Source of the DNA: WHSM01 sp050701635
GTDB lineage: Bacteria > Actinomycetota > Actinomycetes > Mycobacteriales > Micromonosporaceae
DNA length: 32,259 bases
Direction of reading: 5' to 3'
Assembly (NCBI GenBank): GCA_050701635.1
Contig: JBOGDF010000013.1
Coordinates: forward strand, 1 to 32,259
Positions within the stretch are counted from its first letter, which is position 1; each line of letters starts with the position of its first letter. Positions 19,374 to 26,966 of the stretch are shown here, in pieces. The notes below the pieces were generated by a model. That model searched no databases. It saw only the letters and a program-made list of their open reading frames with translations, and was not told where the DNA came from. Made by a program: the position numbers and the translations under genes.

Positions 19374-20761
19374 TCCGGATCGTCTCCCGCTCCCCGCAGG
19401 CACCGTCCGACGTGGTGGTCGACGTGCTCGCGGCCGACGTCGGGTCCACTGTGGACAACGCCCGAGCGGCGCAGCCCGGCTGGGCCGCCGCCCCGGCGCC
19501 GCAGCGGGCCGCGGCGCTGTCCGCGATGGCAGACGCCGTCGCCGGTGCGGCGGAAGAGCTGACCCAGCTGGTGGTACGCGAAGTCGGCAAGCCCGTCACG
19601 GAAGCCACCGGCGAGGTGGCCCGTACCGTGGCGATCCTGCGGTACTACGCCCAGCAGGCGCTGGACCCGTACGGCGAGACGTACCCACCAGCGGCCGGTG
19701 GGCTCGCGTTCACGGTGAGACGTCCTCGCGGCGTGGCGGGGCTGATCACACCGTGGAACTTCCCGCTCGCGATCCCGATGTGGAAGGCCGCACCTGCGAT
19801 CGCCTTCGGAAACGCCGCGGTGATCAAGCCGTCGCCGGAGTCCACCGCGTGCGCGCTGCGGCTGGCGGAGCTGTTCGCCGGCGTACTCCCCGACGGGGTT
19901 CTCAGCGTGCTGCCCGGCGGCGCCGAGACCGGCTCCGCGCTGGTGGACGCCGTCGACCTGGTCTCCTTCACCGGCTCCGGCACGGTCGGCCGCCAGATCG
20001 CCGTGGTCGCGGCCGGGCGCGGCATCCCAGCGCAGTGCGAGATGGGTGGGCTCTCCGCCTCGGTGGTGCTGCCCGACGCCGACCCGGAACGCGCCGCCCG
20101 CCAGATCGCGTACGCCGCGATGGGCTTCGCCGGGCAGAAGTGCACCGCCACCAAACGCATCATCGTGGTGGGTGACCCGAGTGAGTTCACCGACGCGCTG
20201 CAGGCCGCGCTCTCCGCGCTGACCTGCGGCGATCCCGCCGACGCCGGCGTCGCCGTCGGCCCCGTGATCTCGGCGGCAGCGGCCCGCCGGGTACGGGAAG
20301 CGATCGACGAAGCGGTCGCTGCCGGCGGAAAGCTGCTCACCGCCGCCGGCACGCACGGCGCACCGCTCGCGGCCAGCGGGAGGCCGGTCACCGTCGCCGG
20401 CGATCCCACGCCAACGATCGTCACCGGGCTGCCGCCGGACGCGCGGCTCAACCGTGAAGAGGTCTTCGGGCCGGTGTGCGCGCTGACCGCGGTGTCCGAT
20501 GTGGACGCCGCGCTGCGGCTCGCCGACGCCACCGGGTACGGCCTGGTGACCTCGCTCTACACCGACCAGCTCGACGTGGCGCTGCGCTTCGTGGAGACCT
20601 CCCGCTCCGGGATGGTCAAGGTGAACGCGCCCACCGCCGGCGTCGACTTCCACCTGCCGTTCGGCGGCGAGAAACAGTCCGGGTACGGCGGCCGCGAACA
20701 GGGCAAGGCCGCCCGCGACTTCTACACGTCAGCACGCACCGTCCAGCTGTCAGCACTGTGA
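19370..20761 (+). CDS. aldehyde dehydrogenase, probable 2-oxoglutarate semialdehyde dehydrogenase
   Basis: A 463-residue NAD(P)+-dependent aldehyde dehydrogenase with all hallmarks: Asn130 in ITPWNFPLAIP, Lys153 in VIKPSPE, the glycine motif FTGSGTVG, Glu224 in CEMGGLSA, catalytic Cys258 in GQKCTATKR and the EEVFGPV segment. The general-base motif reads EMGG rather than the commoner ELGG, a mild variation. In this operon the expected substrate is 2-oxoglutarate (alpha-ketoglutarate) semialdehyde, yielding 2-oxoglutarate for the TCA cycle. The GTG start overlaps the epimerase stop. Sequence alone cannot fix the substrate. Confidence 0.88.
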   Translation: MIRIVSRSPQAPSDVVVDVLAADVGSTVDNARAAQPGWAAAPAPQRAAALSAMADAVAGAAEELTQLVVREVGKPVTEATGEVARTVAILRYYAQQALDPYGETYPPAAGGLAFTVRRPRGVAGLITPWNFPLAIPMWKAAPAIAFGNAAVIKPSPESTACALRLAELFAGVLPDGVLSVLPGGAETGSALVDAVDLVSFTGSGTVGRQIAVVAAGRGIPAQCEMGGLSASVVLPDADPERAARQIAYAAMGFAGQKCTATKRIIVVGDPSEFTDALQAALSALTCGDPADAGVAVGPVISAAAARRVREAIDEAVAAGGKLLTAAGTHGAPLAASGRPVTVAGDPTPTIVTGLPPDARLNREEVFGPVCALTAVSDVDAALRLADATGYGLVTSLYTDQLDVALRFVETSRSGMVKVNAPTAGVDFHLPFGGEKQSGYGGREQGKAARDFYTSARTVQLSAL

Positions 20762-20769
20762 GGAGCCTC

Positions 20770-22176
20770 GTGAACAGCGACCCGCGCAACATCGTCAAGC
20801 CGATCGACGCCGCCGGCTTCCGGGCGTACGTCCAACGGGACTGGGGCCCCGCCGACCGGGCGGTACGCCTCCCCTCCGGGCTCGCGAAAGCCTCAGCGAG
20901 CCACCGGGAACGGCTCAGCGAAGCCCTTCCGGGGGTACGGATCGCCGTACCCGCCGGGCACGCGCCGGTACGCTCCAACGACACCGACTACGACTTCCGG
21001 GCCGACAGCGACTTCGTCTGGCTCACCGGCTGCCAGGCCGAAGCCGCCGTGCTGGTGATGCACCCGGTGCCGGGCGGCCACGACGCTGAGCTGTTCCTGC
21101 GGCCGCCCGCCGGCCCGGACCAGACCGACTTCTTCGCCAACGCCCGCGACGGCGAACTCTGGATCGGCCCGGTCCCCGGCCTCCCCGAATGGGGCGCCGC
21201 GCTCGACCTGCCCTGCCGCCCCCTGGACGAGCTGCCGTCCGCGCTGCGCGGCCCGATCTCCGCGCCGCCCGGCGTAGACCCGCTGCTGGACGCGCTGGCC
21301 CGCCCCGCCGCGGAGCCGGCGGTGACGCTGCGTCGTACGCTCGCCGAGCTGCGCCGGGTGAAAGACGACTGGGAGCTCGACCAGCTGCGGCGCGCGGTGG
21401 ACGCCACGGTGCTCGGCTTCGCCGACGTCGCCGGCGCGCTGCCCGAGGCGACCCGGCACGGCGGCGAACGCTGGCTGCAGGGCACCTTCGACCGGCGCTC
21501 CCGTACCGAGGGAAATGGTCCTGGGTACGCCACGATCATGGCCGCCGGACCGCACGCGCCGGTGCTGCACTGGACCCGCTGCGACGGGCCGGTGCCGAGC
21601 GACGCGCTGGTGCTGATGGACGCCGGCGTCGAGGTCGACACCCTCTACACCGCCGACGTGACGCGTACCTTCCCGGTCTCCGGTGAGTTCACCGAACCCC
21701 AACGCCGGGTGTACGACCTGGTCCACACCGCCCACCTCGCCGCCATCGAGGAGGTACGCCCCGGCCAGCCGTTCGCCGCCTTCTTCCACACCGCGATGCG
21801 GGTGCTGGCGCAGGGCTTGTCCGACTGGGGGCTGCTGCCGGTGTCGGTGGACGAGGCGCTCAGCCCCGGCGGGCAGCACCACCGGCGGTACATCTGCTGC
21901 GGCGTCGGCCACCACATCGGGCTCGACGTGCACGACTGCTCCGCGGCGCGGCCGGAGGCGTACCACCGGGCCGATCTGGAGCCGGGGATGGTGCTCGCCG
22001 TGGAGCCGGGGCTGTACTTCCACGCCAACGACCTGACCGTGCCGCCGGAGCTGCGCGGCATCGGGGTACGGATCGAGGACAACCTCGCGGTCACCCGTAC
22101 CGGCGCCGACGTCCTCTCCGGTGCGCTCCCGATCACGGCGACCGGCCTGGAGCGCTGGGTACGGGACCGCCGCTAG
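20770..22176 (+). CDS. M24 family Xaa-Pro aminopeptidase (aminopeptidase P)
   Basis: A 468-residue pita-bread metallopeptidase that removes N-terminal residues preceding proline. The N-terminal creatinase-like domain (residues ~35-190, with SNDTDYDFRADSDFVWLTG) is typical of aminopeptidase P. The dinuclear metal ligands are Asp284 (LMDAGVEVD), Asp296 (ADVTRTF), His381 (GVGHHIGLDVHD), Glu412 (VLAVEPGLYF) and Glu436 (VRIEDN). The GTG start follows GAGGAG. It begins eight bases after the aldehyde dehydrogenase stop and is the last operon gene before a strong hairpin. No signal peptide, so it acts on imported peptides. In this setting it probably releases proline or hydroxyproline from collagen- or extensin-like peptides. 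Confidence 0.9.
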   Translation: MNSDPRNIVKPIDAAGFRAYVQRDWGPADRAVRLPSGLAKASASHRERLSEALPGVRIAVPAGHAPVRSNDTDYDFRADSDFVWLTGCQAEAAVLVMHPVPGGHDAELFLRPPAGPDQTDFFANARDGELWIGPVPGLPEWGAALDLPCRPLDELPSALRGPISAPPGVDPLLDALARPAAEPAVTLRRTLAELRRVKDDWELDQLRRAVDATVLGFADVAGALPEATRHGGERWLQGTFDRRSRTEGNGPGYATIMAAGPHAPVLHWTRCDGPVPSDALVLMDAGVEVDTLYTADVTRTFPVSGEFTEPQRRVYDLVHTAHLAAIEEVRPGQPFAAFFHTAMRVLAQGLSDWGLLPVSVDEALSPGGQHHRRYICCGVGHHIGLDVHDCSAARPEAYHRADLEPGMVLAVEPGLYFHANDLTVPPELRGIGVRIEDNLAVTRTGADVLSGALPITATGLERWVRDRR

Positions 22177-22193
22177 CGATGTGGTGAGACCGA

Positions 22194-22231
22194 ATGAGGG
22201 GCTCCCGGCGTGGTCGCCGAGAGCCCCTCAT
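22194..22231 (+). terminator. strong hairpin terminator of the hydroxyproline operon
   Basis: ATGAGGGGCTC and GAGCCCCTCAT form 11 perfect base pairs. After one mismatch the loop continues as CGGCG-TGGT-CGCCG. No T-tract follows, as is common for actinobacterial terminators. It lies 17 bases after the aminopeptidase stop. Confidence 0.85.
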
Positions 22232-22817
22232 GTTCGTGAGTGCAAGGGGGAGTCACCCACGGCCCCAACGCCTGGACCCTAGGTCAGGCGTGGACCGCGC
22301 GGGCAATGACATGGGTGTGGAACGCTAGATCATCAACGCCGTCGCGGAGAGCAAGCTCGAGCCCGCCGGAAGGGGCAAGCGCAAGCTTGGTCCCCACCGT
22401 GTCGCTGGCGCTGAAGTACGTCCCGGATGGCACGAACGGCGCGGCATAGCGGCTCGGCATCGAATGGGGCATCTCGACATCGACAGCACGTGACCATGCT
22501 CGAGCGTGGCCAACGACGGTGTGAGTTCGGCAGTATCTATCAAGCCAACTTCTGACCGTGAAGTCTATTGACACAGACGATATTCCGAGTAGTTCTGGCT
22601 TCTGCGATGTTTGATCAGAGTTCTTGCGATACCCGACCCGTCACGCCAAGCCGGGATTGGGAGCAAGCAGGCACCTGGTCTGATCGCGAGCGCTGGCGCA
22701 TGTCCTTATCAATGCAGGCGTCTCCCGGATCGGGGGTGCCTGACACGGGGAAGCGCATGTCAACCAACCCCGGGGTACGCGGTTGCCTTGTCGCTTCCAC
22801 CCTTTAAGAAGGCGAAC
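22232..22817. other. long intergenic stretch with no convincing gene
   Basis: About 590 bases of visibly lower GC than the flanks. A 96-codon open frame exists on the minus strand (22284-22574, GTG start, no ribosome site, no recognised domain). A 69-codon frame on the plus strand (22240-22449) overlaps it. Neither has consistent codon bias, so neither is called. TTGACA at 22568-22573 is a perfect -35 hexamer, but no good -10 follows at standard spacing. The stretch may be degraded gene material or a long control region for the secreted protein that follows. Confidence 0.5.
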
Positions 22818-23318
22818 ATGTCTACGATCTTTCGGATCGCCGCAAAATCAACAGCAGTGGCGCTGCTGACAACGCTCATGCTGGTCCCTTTCGCGGGTTC
22901 CGCGCAGGCGAAGCCGACTGACCACCGCATTGACCGACTCACGACCGCGGAACATGCACTCACCGTAGGACACGCAGCGCTACACCCGGCCAAAGCCGAG
23001 TCTGAGACAGGGACGCTGTCGCACGCCTACACGCGCGGGGATATCAGCTGCCACACGGGTCCGTATTACCCGCACGTCAAGTACAAGGCCTGGGGCGGGG
23101 ACATGCCGCGATACACCACAATCGAAGTGCGTATGAGCGTTTACATCAACGGAGAATGGTGGCTCACGCGGAAGGTATATCCCAGGACCAGCGGATCTGG
23201 CAACTGGAGCACCAACACGTACGAAAACAGCACACTCATCCGTGGCGAGTACAAACTCGTCGTCTTGGCGGATAGTCCGACCGCCTGGGGCACGGGCTCT
23301 GATATCTGCAATCTCTGA
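22818..23318 (+). CDS. small secreted protein of unknown function
   Basis: A 166-residue protein with a clear signal peptide: Lys/Arg-containing start, hydrophobic core AVALLTTLMLVPFAG, cleavage after GSAQA. The mature ~135 residues contain an N-terminal linker of about 50 residues and then a beta-rich domain (VKYKAWGGD, TTIEVRMSVYINGEWWLTRKVYP, EYKLVVLAD). Two cysteines, one at the start of that domain (ISCHTG) and one two residues from the C-terminus (DICNL), could form a disulfide closing it. I do not recognise the family. Codon use is less GC-rich than the surrounding genes, suggesting acquisition. AAGAAGG precedes the ATG at 22818. A hairpin terminator follows directly. Confidence 0.75.
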   Translation: MSTIFRIAAKSTAVALLTTLMLVPFAGSAQAKPTDHRIDRLTTAEHALTVGHAALHPAKAESETGTLSHAYTRGDISCHTGPYYPHVKYKAWGGDMPRYTTIEVRMSVYINGEWWLTRKVYPRTSGSGNWSTNTYENSTLIRGEYKLVVLADSPTAWGTGSDICNL

Positions 23319-23331
23319 GTAGCCACTAGAG

Positions 23332-23359
23332 CCGGGCAGATCGTACTAGATCTGCCCGG
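23332..23359 (+). terminator. hairpin terminator after the secreted-protein gene
   Basis: CCGGGCAGATC and GATCTGCCCGG pair perfectly over 11 bases around the loop GTACTA, 13 bases after the stop at 23318. It could serve transcription from both sides, since a possible minus-strand small gene ends at 23372. Confidence 0.8.
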
Positions 23360-23371
23360 GCCAGCGGTGCG

Positions 23372-23509
23372 CTAATGTTCACGACGGTTCTTGTCACGAC
23401 GCCACGTCAGAATGCCCGTTACTAGACGTGCCCCTAACACGAGCACCAATGAAATGGCTGCAAGCTGCGCCAACCACAGTATCGCTGCCGTCCAATGGGT
23501 AGCCGTCAT
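23372..23509 (-). CDS. possible 45-residue single-span membrane peptide
   Basis: A minus-strand ATG at 23509 opens a 45-codon frame ending TAG at 23372. The product has a short N-terminus (MTATHW), one continuous hydrophobic segment (about residues 8-35, rich in Ala, Leu, Val and Ile) and a basic tail WRRDKNRREH, the pattern of a one-pass membrane protein with a cytoplasmic C-terminus. It lies 49 bases downstream of the ATPase gene on the same strand and just before the hairpin at 23332-23359. No clear Shine-Dalgarno is visible, so translation might be coupled or the frame may be fortuitous. No function can be assigned. Confidence 0.4.
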   Translation of the reverse strand: MTATHWTAAILWLAQLAAISLVLVLGARLVTGILTWRRDKNRREH

Positions 23510-23558
23510 GACACTAAGTATGCCATCACTGGCGTGAAAAGCTGACCCGGACGACGGG

Positions 23559-24338
23559 TCACGCGTCGTTCAGCAGGTGGTGTAGAAACCTGCGCGGATC
23601 GGCAAGGAACGCTCGCGTGACGGCCACCGGCATCGCCGCGTCGTAGGAAACTTCGGTGGTCGCACCGTCAGCGTCAACTTGGATAATCCGCGCACCCGGA
23701 ACGGCGAGCAAGATCGGCGAGTGCGTGGCGATGATCATCTGCGACCCGGCTTGCGCCAGCTCAACGACGCGGCGCAGCAGGGCCAAGCAACCATGCACCG
23801 ACAAAGCTGCCTCGGGCTCGTCGAGAAAGTACAGACCGTCCGGCCCAAACCGGTGGATCACCAAGTCCAGGAACGACTCACCGTGGGAGCGTTCATGCGG
23901 TGAAACACCGCCGTACGCGGCCAGCAGCGGCGGCGAGCCCGGGTCGGCGTCGAGCCGCTCGATCTCCGTGGCCACGTTGTAGAACGACTCCGCTCGCAGG
24001 AAGAACCCGGTCCGTGGCCGGCGGCCGGCTCGCCAGGACACCACCAGGTGTTCCGCCAGCGACGACTCCGACGCGCGTGTCGCGAACCGGAAGGCCTGCG
24101 AGCCGCCTTCGGGGTTGAATCCGCACGCAATCGCGAGCGCTTCAACCAGGGTGGACTTTCCCGTACCGTTCTCCCCGGTCAGTAGTATTACTGGCGCCTC
24201 CAGATCCAACCCGCCGCTCGCCATGAGGTGTTTCACCACAGGCAGGCTGAACGGATAGCCGCTGTGCGGTACCCGGTCGAGGCGGACCCGGCGGAGAAAC
24301 ACAGTTGGGGCGACCTTCGTTGCACGAGTCGCGGCCAT
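23559..24338 (-). CDS. stand-alone AAA/ABC-type ATPase (COG3910-like)
   Basis: A 259-residue soluble ATPase of the SMC/RecF-like P-loop group: Walker A GENGTGKST (near residue 57), a signature-like segment HERSHGES, Walker B GLYFLDEPEAALS and the H-loop IIATHSPILL. The length fits single-domain predicted ATPases of the COG3910/AAA_21 type, whose roles are poorly known; some relatives work in DNA repair or phage defence, but no nuclease or other effector domain is fused here. The ATG at 24338 starts the conserved portion and has AGGAGG 14 bases upstream; the longer frame begins with non-conserved sequence. The gene lies in the lower-GC segment, followed by a possible small membrane peptide gene. 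Confidence 0.8.
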   Translation of the reverse strand: MAATRATKVAPTVFLRRVRLDRVPHSGYPFSLPVVKHLMASGGLDLEAPVILLTGENGTGKSTLVEALAIACGFNPEGGSQAFRFATRASESSLAEHLVVSWRAGRRPRTGFFLRAESFYNVATEIERLDADPGSPPLLAAYGGVSPHERSHGESFLDLVIHRFGPDGLYFLDEPEAALSVHGCLALLRRVVELAQAGSQMIIATHSPILLAVPGARIIQVDADGATTEVSYDAAMPVAVTRAFLADPRRFLHHLLNDA

Positions 24339-24695
24339 GTCTGTCGCCGTCACCTCCTTTGCTGACGATTCGAGGCTACGCGCTTCGGCTGCCGTTAGAT
24401 CCAGCAGGCGCGACGACAAGCCGCGGATCTTTATCCAGGCACGTGGGATTCACATGCACAGCATGTGCATAGGGTCCGGGACGGAGCGCCGCGTAAGCTG
24501 CCGATGCCGCACGGCGTGGTGTTCCCCGTCCGAGTCGGCTGACGGGGTGTTCGCGGCGGCCGGTCTGGCAGCCGGCCCTGACGACCAAAGCCGAGCGGAG
24601 CCGATGGTGTGGCAGGGATGCTGAGAATGTGAGCTGACAACCGGCCGGTCACCGCCCCACCGTGACCGACCCAGCAGCACAACCAGGAGTGCCGT
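24339..24695. other. divergent intergenic region with palindrome
   Basis: About 357 bases between the ATPase and YceI genes, no convincing gene. It contains ATGCACA-GCA-TGTGCAT (24454-24470), a perfect inverted repeat with 7-base arms, which is a candidate operator for either divergent gene. The open frames crossing it have poor codon bias. Confidence 0.45.
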
Positions 24696-25196
24696 GTGAC
24701 GAGCTACCGGATCGTGCCGGAGCGTTCCCGGGTGTGGATCGAGGCGCGGTCCAGCCTGCACCCGATCCACGGTGAGGCGACCGGGCTGGAAGGCGAGCTG
24801 GAGCTGGCGTTCGCCGACGGCAAGCTGCTCACCGATCCGGCCCCGGTGATGCGGCTGCGGCTGCCGGTGGACCGCCTGCGCTCCGGCAACCCGCTCAACG
24901 ACCTGCAGCTGCGTCGCGTGATCGAGTCCGACCGGTATCCCGAGATCACCGGCGAGGCGACCGGCGTCGAGCCGTCCGGTACCGGCTACCGGGTCACCGG
25001 CGCGCTCACCTTCCACGGCACGACCCGTACGGTTACCGACCAGATCACGGTGGCCGCCGACGGCGACGGGCTGGTGATCGAAGGGGGGCACGAGTTCGAC
25101 ATCACCGACTACGGGGTGAATCCCCCGAAGATCCTTATGCTGCGCGTACACCCCGAAGTGACCGTACGGATCCGCGCCGAGGCCGAGCCCGCGTAA
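24696..25196 (+). CDS. YceI family protein
   Basis: A 166-residue YceI-like lipocalin-fold protein. It begins YRIVPERSRVWIEARSSLHP, has a DLQLRRVIESDRYPEI segment, the conserved GALTFHGTTRTVTD strand pair and ends with a long beta strand. YceI proteins bind isoprenoid or other amphipathic molecules. No signal peptide is present, so this one is probably cytoplasmic. The GTG at 24696 follows AGGAG at eight or so bases. No partner cytochrome or isoprenoid gene is near. Confidence 0.88.
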   Translation: MTSYRIVPERSRVWIEARSSLHPIHGEATGLEGELELAFADGKLLTDPAPVMRLRLPVDRLRSGNPLNDLQLRRVIESDRYPEITGEATGVEPSGTGYRVTGALTFHGTTRTVTDQITVAADGDGLVIEGGHEFDITDYGVNPPKILMLRVHPEVTVRIRAEAEPA

Positions 25197-25249
25197 CGCC
25201 AGCTTTCTGTCGGTGCCACCGCCTAGCCTGAATCGCCAGGAGGTGGCCT

Positions 25250-26383
25250 ATGGCGGTCGCGCTGACCCGCGCGCAGGTGCGGGCATATCGGGTAGCGGTG
25301 CACCATCTCGAGCGCCCCGCCGGCGACCCGCTGCGCGAGGGCGTGCTGTCGGCGGGGGTGCAGGACTATCCGCCCGGCCGTACCGCCGGCCTCGCGCTGC
25401 GGGCGCGCGGCGCGACCGTCGACCCCGACAGCGTGACGCTGGTGCATTCGATGCGCGCCGCCCCGCACCTGCACCCGACCGCCGACCTGGGGTGGCTGAC
25501 CGAGGCGCTGCGGCTGGAGTTGGCCGGCGATCTCGCGAAGGAGCAGTTCGGGCCGTTCGGCCACGAGCTGGCCGACCAGCAGATCGGCTTCGCGGACGCG
25601 GTGGACCAGGTCGCCGACGCGATGCGGGTGGCCAGCGCCGATGGCCGGGGCAGCACCAAGGCCGAGCTGAGCACCGCGGTCAACGAGCTGGTCGATCTGC
25701 GGTTGCGTCCCTGGTGCCCCGGGTGCGGCGTACACCACGTGCAGGACGCACTCTTCCGGTACGCCGCGCTGCAAGCCGGACTGTGCATCGTCGTACGCCC
25801 CACCGGGCCGTTCCACACCGGGCCGTTTCACTACGTGCCACTGCCGGCGGCCGCAGACCGACCCGATCCGGAGCAGAGCCGGCGCACCCTGGTACGCCGG
25901 TTCCTGCGCCTGTGCGGGCCGGCCCGGCCGGAACAGCTCGCGAAGTGGCTGGCGCTGACACCCGCGGCCGCCCGGCGGCTGTGGCAACCGCTGGCCGGCG
26001 AGCTCGCCGAGGTCAGCGTCGACGGGCGGCGCGGCTGGATGCACCGCGATGACCTCGAGGAGCTGCGCGCCGCGCCCGCCGCCACCGAGGTGCGGCTGCT
26101 ACCGCCGTACGACCCGCTGACCGAGCTGGCCGACCGCGAGCTGCTGCTGCCCGACCGGGCGCACCGCGCCGCGGTATGGCGCTCGGTCGCCAATCCCGGC
26201 GTGCTCGTCGTACGCGGAGAGATCGCCGGCGTCTGGCGCCAGCGCGCTGCCCGGCAACGCCTGACCGTCACGATCCAACCGTTCGGCACCCTCACCGCCG
26301 CCGACCAGCGCGCCGCGCGCGACCACGCCGAAGCGCTGCACGAGCCGTCCGGCCTGGCGGTGCAGACCCAGCTCGTCCCGTAA
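25250..26383 (+). CDS. winged-helix DNA-binding protein, HTH_42 (AlkZ/YcaQ-like) family
   Basis: A 377-residue protein of the HTH_42 superfamily, which includes the DNA glycosylases AlkZ and YcaQ as well as many uncharacterised actinobacterial members. It starts LTRAQVRAYRVAVHHL, has the N-terminal GVQDYPPGRTAG segment where glycosylase members place their catalytic Gln motif, winged-helix repeats in the middle (RTLVRRFLRLCGPARPEQLAKWL) and a C-terminal LLPPYDPLTELADRELLLPD followed by GVLVVRGEIAGVWRQ. Only one Gln is visible in the QxQ/QxD region, so glycosylase activity is unproven. TAGCCT (25224-25229) may be the -10, and AGGAGG directly precedes the ATG at 25250. Confidence 0.82.
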   Translation: MAVALTRAQVRAYRVAVHHLERPAGDPLREGVLSAGVQDYPPGRTAGLALRARGATVDPDSVTLVHSMRAAPHLHPTADLGWLTEALRLELAGDLAKEQFGPFGHELADQQIGFADAVDQVADAMRVASADGRGSTKAELSTAVNELVDLRLRPWCPGCGVHHVQDALFRYAALQAGLCIVVRPTGPFHTGPFHYVPLPAAADRPDPEQSRRTLVRRFLRLCGPARPEQLAKWLALTPAAARRLWQPLAGELAEVSVDGRRGWMHRDDLEELRAAPAATEVRLLPPYDPLTELADRELLLPDRAHRAAVWRSVANPGVLVVRGEIAGVWRQRAARQRLTVTIQPFGTLTAADQRAARDHAEALHEPSGLAVQTQLVP

Positions 26384-26400
26384 CGAGGTCAAACCCTGGC

Positions 26401-26778
26401 TCAGAGCGCCAGCGCCGCCAGCGCGACCAGCGGCGGCACCGCCTGGATCGCCGCCGCGCGCGCCATCCGGCGGTCGGTGATCAGCAGCACCACGCCGGCG
26501 CCGACCATCACGGCGGCACCGAACGCCACCACGGCACGCCCGGCCGGCACCGCGCCGGTGTTGACCGCGACCAGCCCGGCGACGACTCCCAGCGCCAGGA
26601 ACAGGTTGTAGAAGCCCTGGTTGAAGGCCCACGTCCGGACCGACGCGGCTTCCTCGGCCGACCCGATCAGGAACCGCCGATACACCTGGGGGCGGGGAAA
26701 CCAGACGCTTTCGAACAGGAAGAACACGACGTGGACCAGCGCCGCCACGCCGGCCGCGACCTGAGCCACGACATGCAT
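26401..26778 (-). CDS. DUF1304 family membrane protein
   Basis: A 125-residue protein with four membrane helices and the DUF1304 hallmarks: HVVFFLFESVWFPRPQVYRRF near the N-terminus and TWAFNQGFYNLFLALG in the middle. The family is widespread and of unknown function. The ATG at 26778 has AAGGAG at five-base spacing; the in-frame extension upstream lacks a ribosome site. It is convergent with the HTH_42 gene. Confidence 0.88.
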   Translation of the reverse strand: MHVVAQVAAGVAALVHVVFFLFESVWFPRPQVYRRFLIGSAEEAASVRTWAFNQGFYNLFLALGVVAGLVAVNTGAVPAGRAVVAFGAAVMVGAGVVLLITDRRMARAAAIQAVPPLVALAALAL

Positions 26779-26966
26779 ACCGTCTCCTTCGTCCGTACCA
26801 CAGGGGACAGAACGTACCGCGGAGCCATCGGCGCGCGCGGCCCGCCGAAGGTTGTGAGACGTCACAGCCTTCCGGGCGAAACCCTAGAAGCGCTCCTCAT
26901 GTCGTACGCCGTGCGGCGCGGCCATGATGAGGCGACCACCCATACCAGGTCGAGTGAGGAGCAGTC

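Noticed and set aside
22284..22574. A 96-codon minus-strand frame
   Set aside because: No ribosome site, weak codon bias, no recognised domain; described only as part of the intergenic stretch.
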